The notes under the pieces are model-generated. The model worked only from the letters and a program-made list of their open reading frames with translations, did no database searches and had not been told where the DNA came from. From positions 1 to 55,792 of the forward strand of contig CANJMQ010000016.1 in NCBI GenBank assembly GCA_947475225.1: a stretch of 55,792 nucleotides of DNA. The letters run 5' to 3'. Made by a program: the position numbers and the translations under genes. Of the stretch, positions 34,555-43,767 are shown in pieces. The DNA is from Bradyrhizobiaceae bacterium (GTDB taxonomy: Bacteria > Pseudomonadota > Alphaproteobacteria > Rhizobiales > Aestuariivirgaceae). Position 1 is the first letter of the stretch, and each line of letters opens with the position of its first letter.

Positions 34555-35889
34555 ATGCCATCCATCCTCATGCCCGCCCTCTCGCCAACCATGGAAGAGG
34601 GCAAACTCGCCAAGTGGCTCAAGAACGTGGGCGACATGGTGAAGCCCGGCGATGTCATCGCCGAGATCGAGACCGACAAGGCCACCATGGAAGTGGAATC
34701 CGTCGATGAAGGACCGCTCACCGCCATCCTCATCCCCGCCGGCACCGAGAACGTGAAGGTCAACACGCCAATTGCCGTCATCGGCGAGGCCGATGCAGCG
34801 CCCGCTCCCAAGGCTGAGGCACCGAAGGCCGAGGATGCCCCGATCGCCACTCCTGCCATTGTCACCTCCGCACCCGCCACATCGCCGGAAGTGCCCGAGG
34901 GCACCGAGATGGTGACCATGACGGTGCGGGAAGCCTTGCGCGAGGCCATGTCTGAAGAGATGCGCCGCGACCCCGACGTCTTCCTGATGGGCGAGGAAGT
35001 GGGCCAGTACCAGGGCGCCTACAAGATCTCTCAAGGGATGCTGGAGGAGTTCGGGCCGAAGCGCGTCATCGACACGCCGATCACCGAGCATGGCTTCACG
35101 GGCCTTGCGGTCGGTGCGGCCTTCGCAGGCCTCAAGCCCATCGTCGAATTCATGACCTTCAACTTCGCCATGCAGGCGATCGACCAGATCATCAACTCCG
35201 CTGCCAAGACGCATTACATGTCAGGCGGCCAGCTCAACTGTTCGATCGTGTTCCGCGGCGCGAGCGGAGCTGCGGCGCGCGTCGGCGCCCAGCACAGCCA
35301 GGACTACGCTGCCTGGTATGGCCACATCCCCGGCCTCAAGGTGGTGATGCCCTACAGCGCCGCTGACGCGAAGGGCCTTCTCAAGTCAGCAATCCGCGAC
35401 CCGAACCCCGTGGTCTTCCTCGAGAACGAGATCCTCTACGGCAAGAGCTTCGAGGTTCCCAAGGTTGAGGACTGGCTGGTGCCGATCGGCAAGGCGCGCA
35501 TCGCGCGCGTCGGTCATCACGTCACCATCATCTCCTTCGGCATCGGCATGACCTATGCCATGGCGGCGGCCGACAAGCTCGCCGCCGAAGGCATCGAGGC
35601 CGAAGTGATCGACCTCCGCACGATCCGCCCGATGGACCTCGCCACTGTGCTGGAGAGCGTCAGGAAAACCAACCGCTGCGTCTGCGTGGAGGAAGGCTTC
35701 CCGCAGTTCTCGGTCACCAGCGAAATCGCAGCACAGGTGATGACGCATGCATTCGACTACCTCGACGCGCCCGTCGCTCGCGTCGCCGGCAAGGACGTAC
35801 CCATGCCCTATGCGGCCAATCTCGAAAAACTGGCGCTGCCCAATGCCGATGAGGTGGTCGCCGCAGCAAAGGCTGTGCTCTATGTCTGA
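34555..35889 (+). CDS. pdhB: pyruvate dehydrogenase E1 component, beta subunit with N-terminal lipoyl domain
   Basis: A 444-residue protein. Residues 1-77 are a lipoyl domain with the lipoylated lysine in [13 protein letters not shown]. An Ala/Pro linker of about 45 residues follows, and then the E1-beta transketolase-like domain from about 125 to 444, beginning [17 protein letters not shown]. The lipoyl domain on E1-beta is a known peculiarity of Hyphomicrobiales and relatives. The stop overlaps the following DUF5076 gene by eight bases. Confidence 0.97.
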   Translation: MPSILMPALSPTMEEGKLAKWLKNVGDMVKPGDVIAEIETDKATMEVESVDEGPLTAILIPAGTENVKVNTPIAVIGEADAAPAPKAEAPKAEDAPIATPAIVTSAPATSPEVPEGTEMVTMTVREALREAMSEEMRRDPDVFLMGEEVGQYQGAYKISQGMLEEFGPKRVIDTPITEHGFTGLAVGAAFAGLKPIVEFMTFNFAMQAIDQIINSAAKTHYMSGGQLNCSIVFRGASGAAARVGAQHSQDYAAWYGHIPGLKVVMPYSAADAKGLLKSAIRDPNPVVFLENEILYGKSFEVPKVEDWLVPIGKARIARVGHHVTIISFGIGMTYAMAAADKLAAEGIEAEVIDLRTIRPMDLATVLESVRKTNRCVCVEEGFPQFSVTSEIAAQVMTHAFDYLDAPVARVAGKDVPMPYAANLEKLALPNADEVVAAAKAVLYV

Positions 35890-36214
35890 CGATCACCACC
35901 ACAACCACCACGGCGAAACCCACCCGCATCAGCTGGAACCGCCGCACGAGGTGTTCCACGATTCCAAGGCCGGCGAAGTCGCCCGCGCCTGGATCACCGG
36001 CGGCGGCCTGAGCCTGTCGCTCCATGCCATGGCCTTCGGCACGCCCGAGGTCTGGGGTCACGTCCTGGCCGGCATGGCGCAGCAGGTTGCAGCCGCCTGC
36101 GCCGAGATGGGCCACGGCAACCCGGCCGACAATTTCGCCGCCATCCGCAAGGTGCTGAACGAGGACCTCACCAAGGTCGCCGCGCAGCTATCGCCGCTCG
36201 CCAACAAGAGCTGA
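35882..36214 (+). CDS. DUF5076 protein embedded in the pdh operon, His-rich N-terminus
   Basis: A 110-residue protein starting at ATG 35882 inside the end of pdhB. The first 22 residues hold nine histidines ([21 protein letters not shown]), suggesting metal binding. The rest matches DUF5076: [20 protein letters not shown], followed by [15 protein letters not shown]5076 genes sit between pdhB and pdhC in many Hyphomicrobiales, but no function is established. The location suggests a role in assembly or regulation of the complex (inference). Confidence 0.83.
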   Translation: MSDDHHHNHHGETHPHQLEPPHEVFHDSKAGEVARAWITGGGLSLSLHAMAFGTPEVWGHVLAGMAQQVAAACAEMGHGNPADNFAAIRKVLNEDLTKVAAQLSPLANKS

Positions 36215-36291
36215 GCCGCACTGATATGACAAGACGCGCCGCCGGGGCCCACCCCGGCGGTGAAGATCAAGACGAATGGGGAACTCCGACG

Positions 36292-37578
36292 ATGCCCGTG
36301 AACGTGCTGATGCCCGCCCTGTCGCCCACCATGGAGAAGGGCAAGCTTGCCAAGTGGCTCAAGAAGGAAGGCGACGCCGTCAAGTCCGGCGACATCCTGG
36401 CCGAGATCGAGACCGACAAGGCCACGATGGAAGTCGAGGCCGTCGATGAAGGAACTGTCGGAAAGTTACTGATCGCCGCCGGCACCGAGGACGTGCTGGT
36501 CAACACGCCCATTGCCGTGATCCTCGGCGACGGCGAGAAGCTGGGTGACGCGCCCGCTGCCGCCGCGCCGAAGGCAACCACGATTGCTGCTGCACCCATT
36601 TCTGTCGCAGCGCCTGCCTCCTCTACGCCAGTAACTGCTGCAACCGGCAAAACCGAGGGCGCCCGCGTCTTCGCCTCGCCACTCGCCCGCCGCGTGGCGA
36701 AACAGCAGGGCATCGACATCGCAGCACTTCTTGGCTCGGGCCCCCATGGCCGCATCGTATTGATGGACGTCGAGACAGCGAAGCCCGGTGCCAGTGCCGC
36801 CGCGAAACCCGCCCCGGCTCCTGCCTTCGCGGCCCCGCCATCCGAAGAGCAGGTGCTCAAGCTCTTTGCCGAAGGCTCCTACGAACTCGTGCCGCATGAC
36901 TCGCTGCGCAAGGTCATCGCCCGCAGGCTCACCGAGTCGAAACAGACCATTCCGCATTTCTATGTCTCGGTGGACGTCACCCTCGATCATCTTCTGAATC
37001 TGCGTGAACGCCTGAACCTGCAGGCCCTGAAGGACAAGGAGGGAAAGCCCCTCTGGAAGATCTCGGTCAATGACTTCATCATCAAGGCCATGGCCATGGC
37101 GCTCATCAAGGTGCCGGACGCCAATGTCTCGTGGACCGAGAACGCCATGGTGAAGCACAAGCATGCCGACATCGGCATCGCCGTGTCGATACCCGGCGGC
37201 CTCATCACACCCATCGTGCGCTCCGCCGAACTGAAGGGCCTCGCCCAGATCTCGACCGAGATGAAGGACTACGCAGCCCGCGCCCGTACCCGCAAGCTGA
37301 AACCCGATGAATATACCGGTGGCTCGGCGGCGATCTCCAACATGGGCATGATGAACGTGAAGAGCTTCGCGGCCATCGTCAACCCGCCGCACGCCTCGAT
37401 CCTCGCCATCGGCTCGGGCGAGCGCCGCCCCGTGGTGCGCGGCAATGACATCGTGATCGAGCAGCAGATGACCATCACGCTCTCCACCGACCACCGCTGC
37501 ATCGACGGCGCACTGGGTGCCGAGTTCATCGGCGCCATCAAGGCTTATCTCGAAGAACCCGGCCTGATGCTGGTGTGA
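36292..37578 (+). CDS. pdhC: pyruvate dehydrogenase E2, dihydrolipoamide acetyltransferase
   Basis: A 428-residue core subunit. I chose ATG 36292 ([20 protein letters not shown]), the usual beginning; an in-frame ATG at 36226 would add 22 unlike residues. One lipoyl domain (residues 1-78, [13 protein letters not shown]) is followed by an Ala/Pro linker, a peripheral subunit-binding domain near 120-155 ([20 protein letters not shown]), a second linker, and the catalytic domain from about 205. The active-site H and D are in [13 protein letters not shown]. Confidence 0.97.
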   Translation: MPVNVLMPALSPTMEKGKLAKWLKKEGDAVKSGDILAEIETDKATMEVEAVDEGTVGKLLIAAGTEDVLVNTPIAVILGDGEKLGDAPAAAAPKATTIAAAPISVAAPASSTPVTAATGKTEGARVFASPLARRVAKQQGIDIAALLGSGPHGRIVLMDVETAKPGASAAAKPAPAPAFAAPPSEEQVLKLFAEGSYELVPHDSLRKVIARRLTESKQTIPHFYVSVDVTLDHLLNLRERLNLQALKDKEGKPLWKISVNDFIIKAMAMALIKVPDANVSWTENAMVKHKHADIGIAVSIPGGLITPIVRSAELKGLAQISTEMKDYAARARTRKLKPDEYTGGSAAISNMGMMNVKSFAAIVNPPHASILAIGSGERRPVVRGNDIVIEQQMTITLSTDHRCIDGALGAEFIGAIKAYLEEPGLMLV

Positions 37579-38222
37579 TGCGCATGAAGAACATCCTCGC
37601 CTTCGGCGACAGCCTCACCTGGGGTTTCATTGCCGGCACGTGGGAGCGCCACCCCTTCGACGTGCGCTGGCCCAACGTGCTGGCCGCCGGTCTCCACGGA
37701 AAGGCGCGCGTCATCGAGGAGGGCCACAACGGCCGCACCACGGTGTTCGATGACCCGACGACAACCGATGACCGCAACGGGGCGCGGATCCTGCCGGTCC
37801 TGCTGTCGACGCACCAGCCGCTCGATCTCGTGATCATCCTGCTCGGTACCAACGACATCAAGTTCGCCAATCGCTGCCGTGCCTTCGATGCCTCCATGGG
37901 CATGGGCCGACTGGTGCAGATCGTGCAGACCTTTCCGTATCAGTCCTGGGCGCCGAAGCCGCAGGTGCTGATCGTGGCACCGCCCGCGCTCGTTCCCACC
38001 ACTGATGAGTGGTTCAACGACCTGTGGGGCCACGCCCTCGAAGAGTCGAAGCTCTTCGGCAAGCACTACGCCCGCGTGGCAGACGAGATGGGAGTTCATT
38101 TCTTCGACGCCGGCAGCGTTGCCAGGGCCGACAAGACCGACGGCGGCCATCTTGATGCAGCGAACACCAAGGCCATCGGCACGGCGCTGGTGCCGGTGGT
38201 GCGCGGGATTTTGAATATTTGA
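37578..38222 (+). CDS. SGNH/GDSL-family hydrolase
   Basis: A 214-residue esterase of the arylesterase type. Block I is AFGDSLTWGF near residues 8-17, with the catalytic serine. Block II glycine lies around HNGRTT, block III is GTNDIKF with the asparagine, and block V is DGGHLDAANTKA with the aspartate and histidine. The first codon overlaps the pdhC stop (TGATG); a second ATG six bases later is also possible. No signal peptide is present. Its place between pdhC and lpdA recurs in relatives, but a link to the PDH reaction is unknown. Confidence 0.9.
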   Translation: MRMKNILAFGDSLTWGFIAGTWERHPFDVRWPNVLAAGLHGKARVIEEGHNGRTTVFDDPTTTDDRNGARILPVLLSTHQPLDLVIILLGTNDIKFANRCRAFDASMGMGRLVQIVQTFPYQSWAPKPQVLIVAPPALVPTTDEWFNDLWGHALEESKLFGKHYARVADEMGVHFFDAGSVARADKTDGGHLDAANTKAIGTALVPVVRGILNI

Positions 38223-38245
38223 CGCGGTCTCGCATTTATAACTCC

Positions 38246-38324
38246 GTCACCCCGGCGAAAGCCGGGGCCCAGCTTCGGGCATCGAGCCCGCGGAAAGCTG
38301 GGTCCCGGCTTTCGCCGGGATGAC
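38246..38324. repeat. palindromic repeat, GTCACCCCGGCGAAAGCCGG type
   Basis: A 79-base element in the hydrolase-lpdA spacer. Its two halves, starting GTCACCCCGGCGAAAGCCGG and ending in the near-complement, form a long hairpin. The centre holds a small stem, CGGGC-atcga-GCCCG. The same family recurs at 42076-42160. It is the type of GC-rich palindrome scattered through rhizobial genomes. Confidence 0.75.
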
Positions 38325-38349
38325 GGCCTAAACGAACGAGGAGCTGACC

Positions 38350-39789
38350 ATGGCCGACACCAACTTCGACCTCATCATCATCGGCGGCGGCCCGGGCGGC
38401 TATGTGGCGGCGATCCGCGCCGCTCAGCTCGGGTTGAAGACGGCCGTCGTCGAACGCGAGCACCTCGGCGGCATCTGCCTCAACTGGGGCTGCATCCCGA
38501 CCAAGGCGCTGCTGCGCTCGGCCGAGATCTACCACTACATGAAGCACGCCAAGGACTACGGCCTGTCGGCGGACAACATTTCCTTCGATCCAGCCGCCGT
38601 CGTACAGCGCTCGCGCGGCGTGTCAGGCCGCCTCAATGGCGGCGTCACCATGCTCTTGAAGAAAAACAAGGTCACCGTCATCTGGGGCGAGGCGAAGCTC
38701 ACGAAGCCAAACGAGGTCATCGTCTCGAAGCCTGCCAAGCCCGCCGTCCAGCCGCAGAACCCGGAGCCCAAGGACAAGTTGGGGCCGGGTACCTACACCG
38801 CGAAAAACATCATCATCGCGACGGGCGCACGCCCGCGTGTGCTGCCGGGTCTTGAGCCTGACGGCAAGCTGGTCTGGACCTATTTTGAAGCCATGGTACC
38901 CAAGGCCATGCCGAAGTCGCTGCTGGTCGTTGGCTCCGGCGCCATCGGCATCGAGTTCGCGTCCTTCTACAACGCCATGGGGGTTGACGTGACGGTGGTC
39001 GAAGTCATGGACCAGATCATGCCGGTGGAGGACGCCGAGATCTCCAAGCTCGCCCAGAAGCAGCTGGAGAAGCAGGGTCTCAAATTCAAGCTTGCCGCCA
39101 AGGTGACAAAGCTCGACCGCCACGCCGACAGCGTCACCGCCACCATCGATGCAGGCGGCAAAACCGAGACACTCACTGTCAACCGCGTCATCTCCGCCGT
39201 GGGCGTTCAGGGGAATGTGGAGGGCCTCGGGCTCGAAGCGCTGGGCGTCAAGATCGAGCGCGGCTGCATCGTGATCGACGGCTTCGGCCGCACCAATGTA
39301 CCAGGCGTCTATGCCATCGGAGACGTGGCCGGTCCGCCCATGCTCGCCCACAAGGCAGAGCATGAGGGTGTGATCTGTGTTGAGAAGATCAAGGGGCTCG
39401 ACGTCCACCCGATGAAAAAGGAGCAGATCCCCGGCTGCACCTATTGCCACCCGCAGGTGGCCAGCGTCGGCCTCACGGAGGCCAAGGCCAGGGCAGCGGG
39501 ATACGAACTGAAGGTCGGCCGCTTCCCCTTCCTCGCAAATGGCAAGGCAATAGCTCTTGGCGAGGACCAGGGAATGATCAAGACCATCTTCGACGCCAAG
39601 ACCGGCCGGTTGCTGGGCGCCCACATGGTCGGCGCAGAGGTTACCGAGCTGATCCAGGGCTTCGTCATCGCCATGGGGCTGGAAACCACCGAGGAGGAAC
39701 TGATGCACACGGTCTTCCCGCATCCCACCCTCTCCGAGATGATGCACGAGAGCATTCTCGACGCTTACGGCCGCGTCATCCACATGTGA
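38350..39789 (+). CDS. lpdA: dihydrolipoamide dehydrogenase (E3)
   Basis: A 479-residue FAD disulfide oxidoreductase that reoxidises the lipoyl groups of PDH. The FAD loop is IIIGGGPGGYVAAIRAAQLG. The redox pair C43 and C48 lie in GGICLNWGCIPTK. The NAD site is VVGSGAIGIEFASFY near 196-210. The dimer-interface HTVFPHPTLSEMMHE carries the catalytic His-Glu pair. An insert of about 15 residues rich in Pro and Lys (AKPAVQPQNPEPKDK) lies near 120-140, as in other alphaproteobacterial E3s. Confidence 0.97.
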   Translation: MADTNFDLIIIGGGPGGYVAAIRAAQLGLKTAVVEREHLGGICLNWGCIPTKALLRSAEIYHYMKHAKDYGLSADNISFDPAAVVQRSRGVSGRLNGGVTMLLKKNKVTVIWGEAKLTKPNEVIVSKPAKPAVQPQNPEPKDKLGPGTYTAKNIIIATGARPRVLPGLEPDGKLVWTYFEAMVPKAMPKSLLVVGSGAIGIEFASFYNAMGVDVTVVEVMDQIMPVEDAEISKLAQKQLEKQGLKFKLAAKVTKLDRHADSVTATIDAGGKTETLTVNRVISAVGVQGNVEGLGLEALGVKIERGCIVIDGFGRTNVPGVYAIGDVAGPPMLAHKAEHEGVICVEKIKGLDVHPMKKEQIPGCTYCHPQVASVGLTEAKARAAGYELKVGRFPFLANGKAIALGEDQGMIKTIFDAKTGRLLGAHMVGAEVTELIQGFVIAMGLETTEEELMHTVFPHPTLSEMMHESILDAYGRVIHM

Positions 39790-39795
39790 GGCATG

Positions 39796-39829
39796 CCTGC
39801 CCGGACCGCTTGATGCCGGGGCGGGCAGG
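39796..39829. other. hairpin between lpdA and the GlsB-like gene
   Basis: CCTGCCC and GGGCAGG pair over a loop that can also form a short inner stem. No T-tract follows, so it may stabilise the lpdA mRNA end rather than terminate. Confidence 0.4.
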
Positions 39830-39868
39830 GGTTATCCTTCACAGCCAACCAAACAAAGGGACATGGAC

Positions 39869-40159
39869 ATGGAACCCAATCACCTGATGGACCTCGGCGG
39901 TGGCGTGGGCTGGATCGGTACGCTGTTCATCGGCGCACTGGCCGGCTTCATCGCCGACAAGGTCATGAAGTCAAACCACGGCCTGCTGATGAACATCGTC
40001 ATCGGTATCATCGGCTCCTACATCGGCGCCGTGCTCGCCAATGTGCTTGGAATCCAACTGGGCGAAATCTTTCAGGGCTGGTTCTGGGGCAACCTCATCG
40101 TCGCCGCCATCGGCGCCGTCGTACTGATCTGGCTGCTCCGCCTCGTCAAGGGCCGATAG
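39869..40159 (+). CDS. GlsB/YeaQ/YmgE-family small membrane protein
   Basis: A small membrane protein of the transglycosylase-associated family, linked to stress response in other bacteria. ATG 39869 is eight bases from AAAGGG; ATG 39863, also in frame, is too close, so I chose the second, giving 96 residues. Three hydrophobic segments are visible: [41 protein letters not shown], and [20 protein letters not shown]. The GxxAG and IGxxG glycine pattern is typical. It lies 10 bases before lipA. Confidence 0.9.
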   Translation: MEPNHLMDLGGGVGWIGTLFIGALAGFIADKVMKSNHGLLMNIVIGIIGSYIGAVLANVLGIQLGEIFQGWFWGNLIVAAIGAVVLIWLLRLVKGR

Positions 40160-40169
40160 AAGACACCCC

Positions 40170-41114
40170 ATGGTCACCATTGTCGATACCAAGCCCAAGC
40201 CGCGCCATCCTGAGAAAGCCCACAAGCCGGACACCCCCATTCTGAAAAAGCCGGAGTGGATCAGGGTCAAGGCACCCGGCTCGGCGGTCTATGGGGAAAC
40301 CCAGAAGATCGTCCGCGACAACAAGCTGGTGACCGTTTGCGAGGAAGCGGGCTGCCCCAACATCGGCGAATGCTGGTCGAAGAAGCACGCCACCTTCATG
40401 ATCATGGGCGACACCTGCACCAGGGCCTGCGCCTTCTGCAACGTGAAGACCGGCATGCCCGATTCCCTTGTCGCCGATGAGCCGGAGAAGGTCGCCGACG
40501 CAATCGCCCGCATGGGTCTTGCCCACGCGGTCATCACCTCGGTTGACCGTGACGACCTGGCCGATGGCGGCGCGAAACACTTCGCCCGGACCATCACGGA
40601 AATCCGCAAGGCCTCGCCCTTGACGACCATCGAAGTGCTGACGCCGGACTTCCTCAAGAAGGACGGCGCCCTCGAGATCGTCGTCGAGGCAAAGCCCGAT
40701 GTTTTCAACCACAATCTCGAAACCGTGCCGGGCCTCTATCTCAAGATAAGGCCGGGTGCCCGCTACTTCCATTCGCTGCGGCTGCTGCAGCGGGTGAAGG
40801 AACTCGACCCCACCATGTTCACCAAGTCCGGCATCATGGTGGGCCTTGGTGAAACCCGCGAACAGGTGATGCAGGTGATGGACGACATGCGCGCCGCCAA
40901 CATCGACTTCATCACCATCGGCCAGTATCTCCAGCCCACCCGCAAGCACGCTGCCATCGACCGCTTCGTGACGCCCGACGAGTTCAAGGGCTACGAGACG
41001 ATCGCCTATGCCAAGGGCTTCCTGATGGTGGCGGCAACACCACTCACGCGCTCTTCCCACCACGCAGGCGATGATTTCGCCAAGCTGCGCGCTGCGCGGG
41101 CCCAGCGCGGCTGA
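40170..41114 (+). CDS. lipA: lipoyl synthase
   Basis: Radical-SAM enzyme that inserts two sulfurs into the octanoyl group of lipoyl domains, including those of PdhB and PdhC. The 314-residue protein shows the auxiliary-cluster cysteines in [12 protein letters not shown] near residues 55-66 and the radical-SAM C-x3-C-x2-C in CTRACAFC near 86-93. The C-terminal SSYHA-like serine ligand is RSSHHA near residue 300. It follows the GlsB-like gene by 10 bases and is coupled to the next gene by a one-base overlap. Confidence 0.97.
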   Translation: MVTIVDTKPKPRHPEKAHKPDTPILKKPEWIRVKAPGSAVYGETQKIVRDNKLVTVCEEAGCPNIGECWSKKHATFMIMGDTCTRACAFCNVKTGMPDSLVADEPEKVADAIARMGLAHAVITSVDRDDLADGGAKHFARTITEIRKASPLTTIEVLTPDFLKKDGALEIVVEAKPDVFNHNLETVPGLYLKIRPGARYFHSLRLLQRVKELDPTMFTKSGIMVGLGETREQVMQVMDDMRAANIDFITIGQYLQPTRKHAAIDRFVTPDEFKGYETIAYAKGFLMVAATPLTRSSHHAGDDFAKLRAARAQRG

Positions 41115-41581
41115 TGCCTCAATTCAGCGTCTCCCGCTCCGTGCCCTACACGGCGGAACAGGTCTTCGCGATTGCGCGTGACGTCGCGCGCTACAAGGAG
41201 TTCCTGCCGCTGGTGAAGCGCTCACTGGTCCGCTGCGCCAAAACCGATGAACAGGGTCGCGAGCATTTCGAAGGCGAGCTGACTGTCGCTTATGACAAGC
41301 TGCGCATCGAGGAGGTGATGACCAGCCGCGTCACCGTCGATCCGCCAGCCCTCACCGTCACCGCGCGCTCCGACGAGGGCCCTGTCAAGCACCTCGTCTC
41401 AGAGTGGAGGATCGTGCCGACAGGCGACAACCGCTGCGACATCAACTTCACGGTCGACTATGCGCTGAAGAGCAAGATGCTCCAGATGGTGCTGTCCGGC
41501 ATGTTCGACATGGCGGTGCGCAAGGTGATGTCCGCCTTCGAGGAGCGCGCCCGGGCACTCTACGGCCCGGCGATCTCGTAG
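41114..41581 (+). CDS. coenzyme Q-binding COQ10/RatA-like START-domain protein
   Basis: A 155-residue SRPBCC (START-fold) protein of the polyketide cyclase/COQ10 family, which binds ubiquinone in mitochondria and alphaproteobacteria. The start is [20 protein letters not shown], and the segment [16 protein letters not shown] is typical. It overlaps the lipA stop by one base (TGATG), a pairing common in alphaproteobacteria. Its end overlaps the convergent cinA-domain gene by 22 bases. Confidence 0.9.
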   Translation: MPQFSVSRSVPYTAEQVFAIARDVARYKEFLPLVKRSLVRCAKTDEQGREHFEGELTVAYDKLRIEEVMTSRVTVDPPALTVTARSDEGPVKHLVSEWRIVPTGDNRCDINFTVDYALKSKMLQMVLSGMFDMAVRKVMSAFEERARALYGPAIS

Positions 41582-42063
41582 ACCATCTCGACTGCCGCAC
41601 GCACGGTTTCGAGCCGCACGCGCTCACGCCCGATGTCGCCAAGCAGCAGCACGCGTGTTCGCGTCGGCCTCTCGCGCCGCGCCACCGCACAATGCACGAG
41701 GCCCACGGGTTTCGTGGCCGTACCACCACCTGGTCCTGCAACACCCGTCACCGCCACAGCAATGTCAGCCGAACTGTGCGCCAGCGCGCCCTGCGCCATG
41801 GCGCGCGCCACTTCCGTGCTCACAGCGCCATGTTCCGCGATGAGTTCCGAAGGAACTCCAATCAACCGCGTCTTTGCAGCATTTGAGTAAGTTACGAAGC
41901 CACAGTCCAGCACATCCGATGACCCGCTCACGGAGGTCATCAGGCCGGCGATGAGCCCGCCGGTGCAACTCTCTGCAGTCGCCAGCATCAGTTGCTTGCT
42001 GCGGAGAAGGTTGATCAACGAGGTGGCGCGTGAAGTCAGGTCCTCAGGAAACACGCTGCTCAC
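41560..42063 (-). CDS. CinA C-terminal-domain protein, NMN amidohydrolase type
   Basis: A 167-residue protein corresponding to the C-terminal domain of CinA, which deamidates nicotinamide mononucleotide. Signatures are [19 protein letters not shown] near residues 28-46, the nucleotide-pocket block [15 protein letters not shown] near 57-71, and [20 protein letters not shown] near 110-129. The N-terminal molybdopterin-like domain of full CinA is absent, as in E. coli PncC. A palindromic repeat lies directly in front of it. Confidence 0.93.
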   Translation of the reverse strand: MSSVFPEDLTSRATSLINLLRSKQLMLATAESCTGGLIAGLMTSVSGSSDVLDCGFVTYSNAAKTRLIGVPSELIAEHGAVSTEVARAMAQGALAHSSADIAVAVTGVAGPGGGTATKPVGLVHCAVARRERPTRTRVLLLGDIGRERVRLETVRAAVEMVYEIAGP

Positions 42064-42075
42064 CCACCCACCGCC

Positions 42076-42160
42076 GACATCCCGGCGTAAGCCGGAGCCC
42101 GGCTTTCCTCACAGCAGCCCAGTCGGTAGAAGGCTGGACCCCGGCCTTCGCCGGGGTGAC
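42076..42160. repeat. palindromic repeat, second copy of the CCCGGCG...CGCCGGGG type
   Basis: An 85-base element starting GACATCCCGGCGTAAGCCGG and ending CCTTCGCCGGGGTGAC. The ends are imperfect complements and match the element at 38246-38324. The middle is more diverged. It lies just upstream of the cinA-domain gene start. Confidence 0.7.
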
Positions 42161-42202
42161 GCCAGTTGGGTGCGGGTAGCGTGAACAACAGATTCAAAAC
42201 TC

Positions 42203-42463
42203 TCACTGCTCCTTCGTGACCACCGCCCCCTGGTCAGGGATCACCTTCACACTGTAGGTGGCATTGGCGCAGGTAAGCACATAGACAGGCAGGTCCGGCC
42301 TGGAAGCCGCCTCGTCGCGCGTGGCGCTCACCGGCTCGGCGCAGGCATAGCCCTGGCTGCGCACCTGGTCGGCCACATCGGCCGCGTCCTGCGACGGATC
42401 GTCGGCCGCAGCGCAAAGGCTCACGGCCCACAGGGCAAATGCGGCGGCAATCAACGTCCTCAT
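42203..42463 (-). CDS. small secreted protein of unknown function
   Basis: An 86-residue protein with a signal peptide (MRTLIAAAFALWAVSLCAAA) and a probable cut after AAA near residue 20. The mature part is acidic and has two cysteines (GYACAEP and VLTCANA), which may form a disulfide in the periplasm. It ends in a small beta-like stretch, YSVKVIPDQGAVV. No family is recognised; similar 80-100-residue periplasmic proteins occur in relatives. It lies between cinA and ispDF on the same strand. Confidence 0.7.
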   Translation of the reverse strand: MRTLIAAAFALWAVSLCAAADDPSQDAADVADQVRSQGYACAEPVSATRDEAASRPDLPVYVLTCANATYSVKVIPDQGAVVTKEQ

Positions 42464-42488
42464 GCTTTTTCCTTTCGCGTCATCTGGC

Positions 42489-43658
42489 TCACGGCAAGCG
42501 CACCGTCACAGTCGCATAAGCCATGATGCCTTCCTTGCGGCCGATGGCACCGAGCTTCTCCATGGTCGTCGCCTTGATGGCAATACGCGACGGGTCCACG
42601 TGCAGCAGCGGCGCGAGAAATGCGCGCATGACAGGCACATGTGGCGCGATTTTCGGCGCCTCGGCAAGAATTGTGATGTCGGCATTTGCGATGATGCCGC
42701 GCTTGACCTCAAGCAGTTCCACCGCTCTTGCGAGGAAGATGCGAGAGGCAGCGCCCTTCCACTGCGGATCGCTGGGCGGGAAATGCGTGCCGATGTCGCC
42801 CTCGCCGATGGTGCCGAGGATCGCATCAGTCAGCGCATGCATGGCGACGTCTGCGTCCGAGTGGCCCTTGAGGCGCTGCGAGTACGGGATGGCAATGCCG
42901 CACAGGATGACCGCATCGCCCGCGTCGAAGGGGTGCACGTCGATGCCCTGGCCCACGCGTACGTCGGGCCGCTTCTGCAGCTGGCGGCTCGTCATCTCGC
43001 GGTCAGCCATCACAATGTCATCGGCGGTCGTCAGTTTCCGGTTCTCCATCTCGCCCTGGATCATCGATATGGCAATCCCGGCATGCTCGGCAACTGATGC
43101 GTCATCGGTAAGGCCCTGGGTCTGCTCGGCCTCCGCCTTGCGGTAGGCGGCAAGGATGCCGTCATAGGCGAAGCCCTGCGGTGTCTGGGCAGCCCAGACC
43201 GAGACACGGTCCACGGTGCGGCTCACCATGCCGCCCGGCGCGAATTTCAATGTCTCGGCCACCGGCAAACCGGGAACGGCGGCGGGGAAGCGGTCGAGCC
43301 AGCTGATGACGTGGTCGATCAAGTCCCCGGAGATGAACGGCCGCGCCGCGTCATGGATCAGAACCTTCATTGGCTTGTGCCGCGCAACGGACTCGATGCC
43401 GATGCGGCAGGAGTCCTGCCGGGTCGAACCGCCGATCACCGGCAGCGGCAGGTCGAGGCCCTCGACGGCTTCGGCAAACATCTGTTCATGGCCCTCACCG
43501 ATGACCGGTTGCACGATCTTGACGGCAGGGTGCGCAAGAAAGGCCCGGCAGGTCCACCAGATCACCGGCCTGCCGCCGATCAACTGATATTGTTTCGGTC
43601 GCTCGCCCCCCGCACGCAGGCCGGAGCCACCGGCCACGATCACTGCCGCAATTGTCAT
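42489..43658 (-). CDS. ispDF: bifunctional IspD/IspF, MEP-pathway enzyme
   Basis: A 389-residue fusion of two isoprenoid-synthesis enzymes. Residues 1-225 are IspD (CDP-ME synthase), with the CTP loop AAVIVAGGSGLRAGG at the start and the VLIHDAARPFI block near 100. Residues from about 232 to 389 are IspF (MEcPP synthase), with the metal-binding GQGIDVHPFD and later KGHSDADVAMHALTDAI and TTMEKLGAIGRKEGI. Fused IspDF is typical of alpha- and epsilonproteobacteria. It is divergent from dusB. Confidence 0.96.
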   Translation of the reverse strand: MTIAAVIVAGGSGLRAGGERPKQYQLIGGRPVIWWTCRAFLAHPAVKIVQPVIGEGHEQMFAEAVEGLDLPLPVIGGSTRQDSCRIGIESVARHKPMKVLIHDAARPFISGDLIDHVISWLDRFPAAVPGLPVAETLKFAPGGMVSRTVDRVSVWAAQTPQGFAYDGILAAYRKAEAEQTQGLTDDASVAEHAGIAISMIQGEMENRKLTTADDIVMADREMTSRQLQKRPDVRVGQGIDVHPFDAGDAVILCGIAIPYSQRLKGHSDADVAMHALTDAILGTIGEGDIGTHFPPSDPQWKGAASRIFLARAVELLEVKRGIIANADITILAEAPKIAPHVPVMRAFLAPLLHVDPSRIAIKATTMEKLGAIGRKEGIMAYATVTVRLP

Positions 43659-43702
43659 GACACTGCTGTAGCAAGCGCAATCCAGCCTCGCAACAAAGCC
43701 TC

Positions 43703-43730
43703 TTGACGTGATACAACTTCTGATTATTCT
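43703..43730 (+). promoter_or_regulatory. candidate promoter of dusB-ntrBC
   Basis: TTGACG (43703-43708) and TATTCT (43725-43730) are separated by 16 bases, followed by an A+T-rich leader. It is the likely sigma-70 promoter for the dusB-ntrB-ntrC string. Confidence 0.5.
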
Positions 43731-43767
43731 GCCTTTAAATTAAACATCGGTTAGTATTGATTAAATA

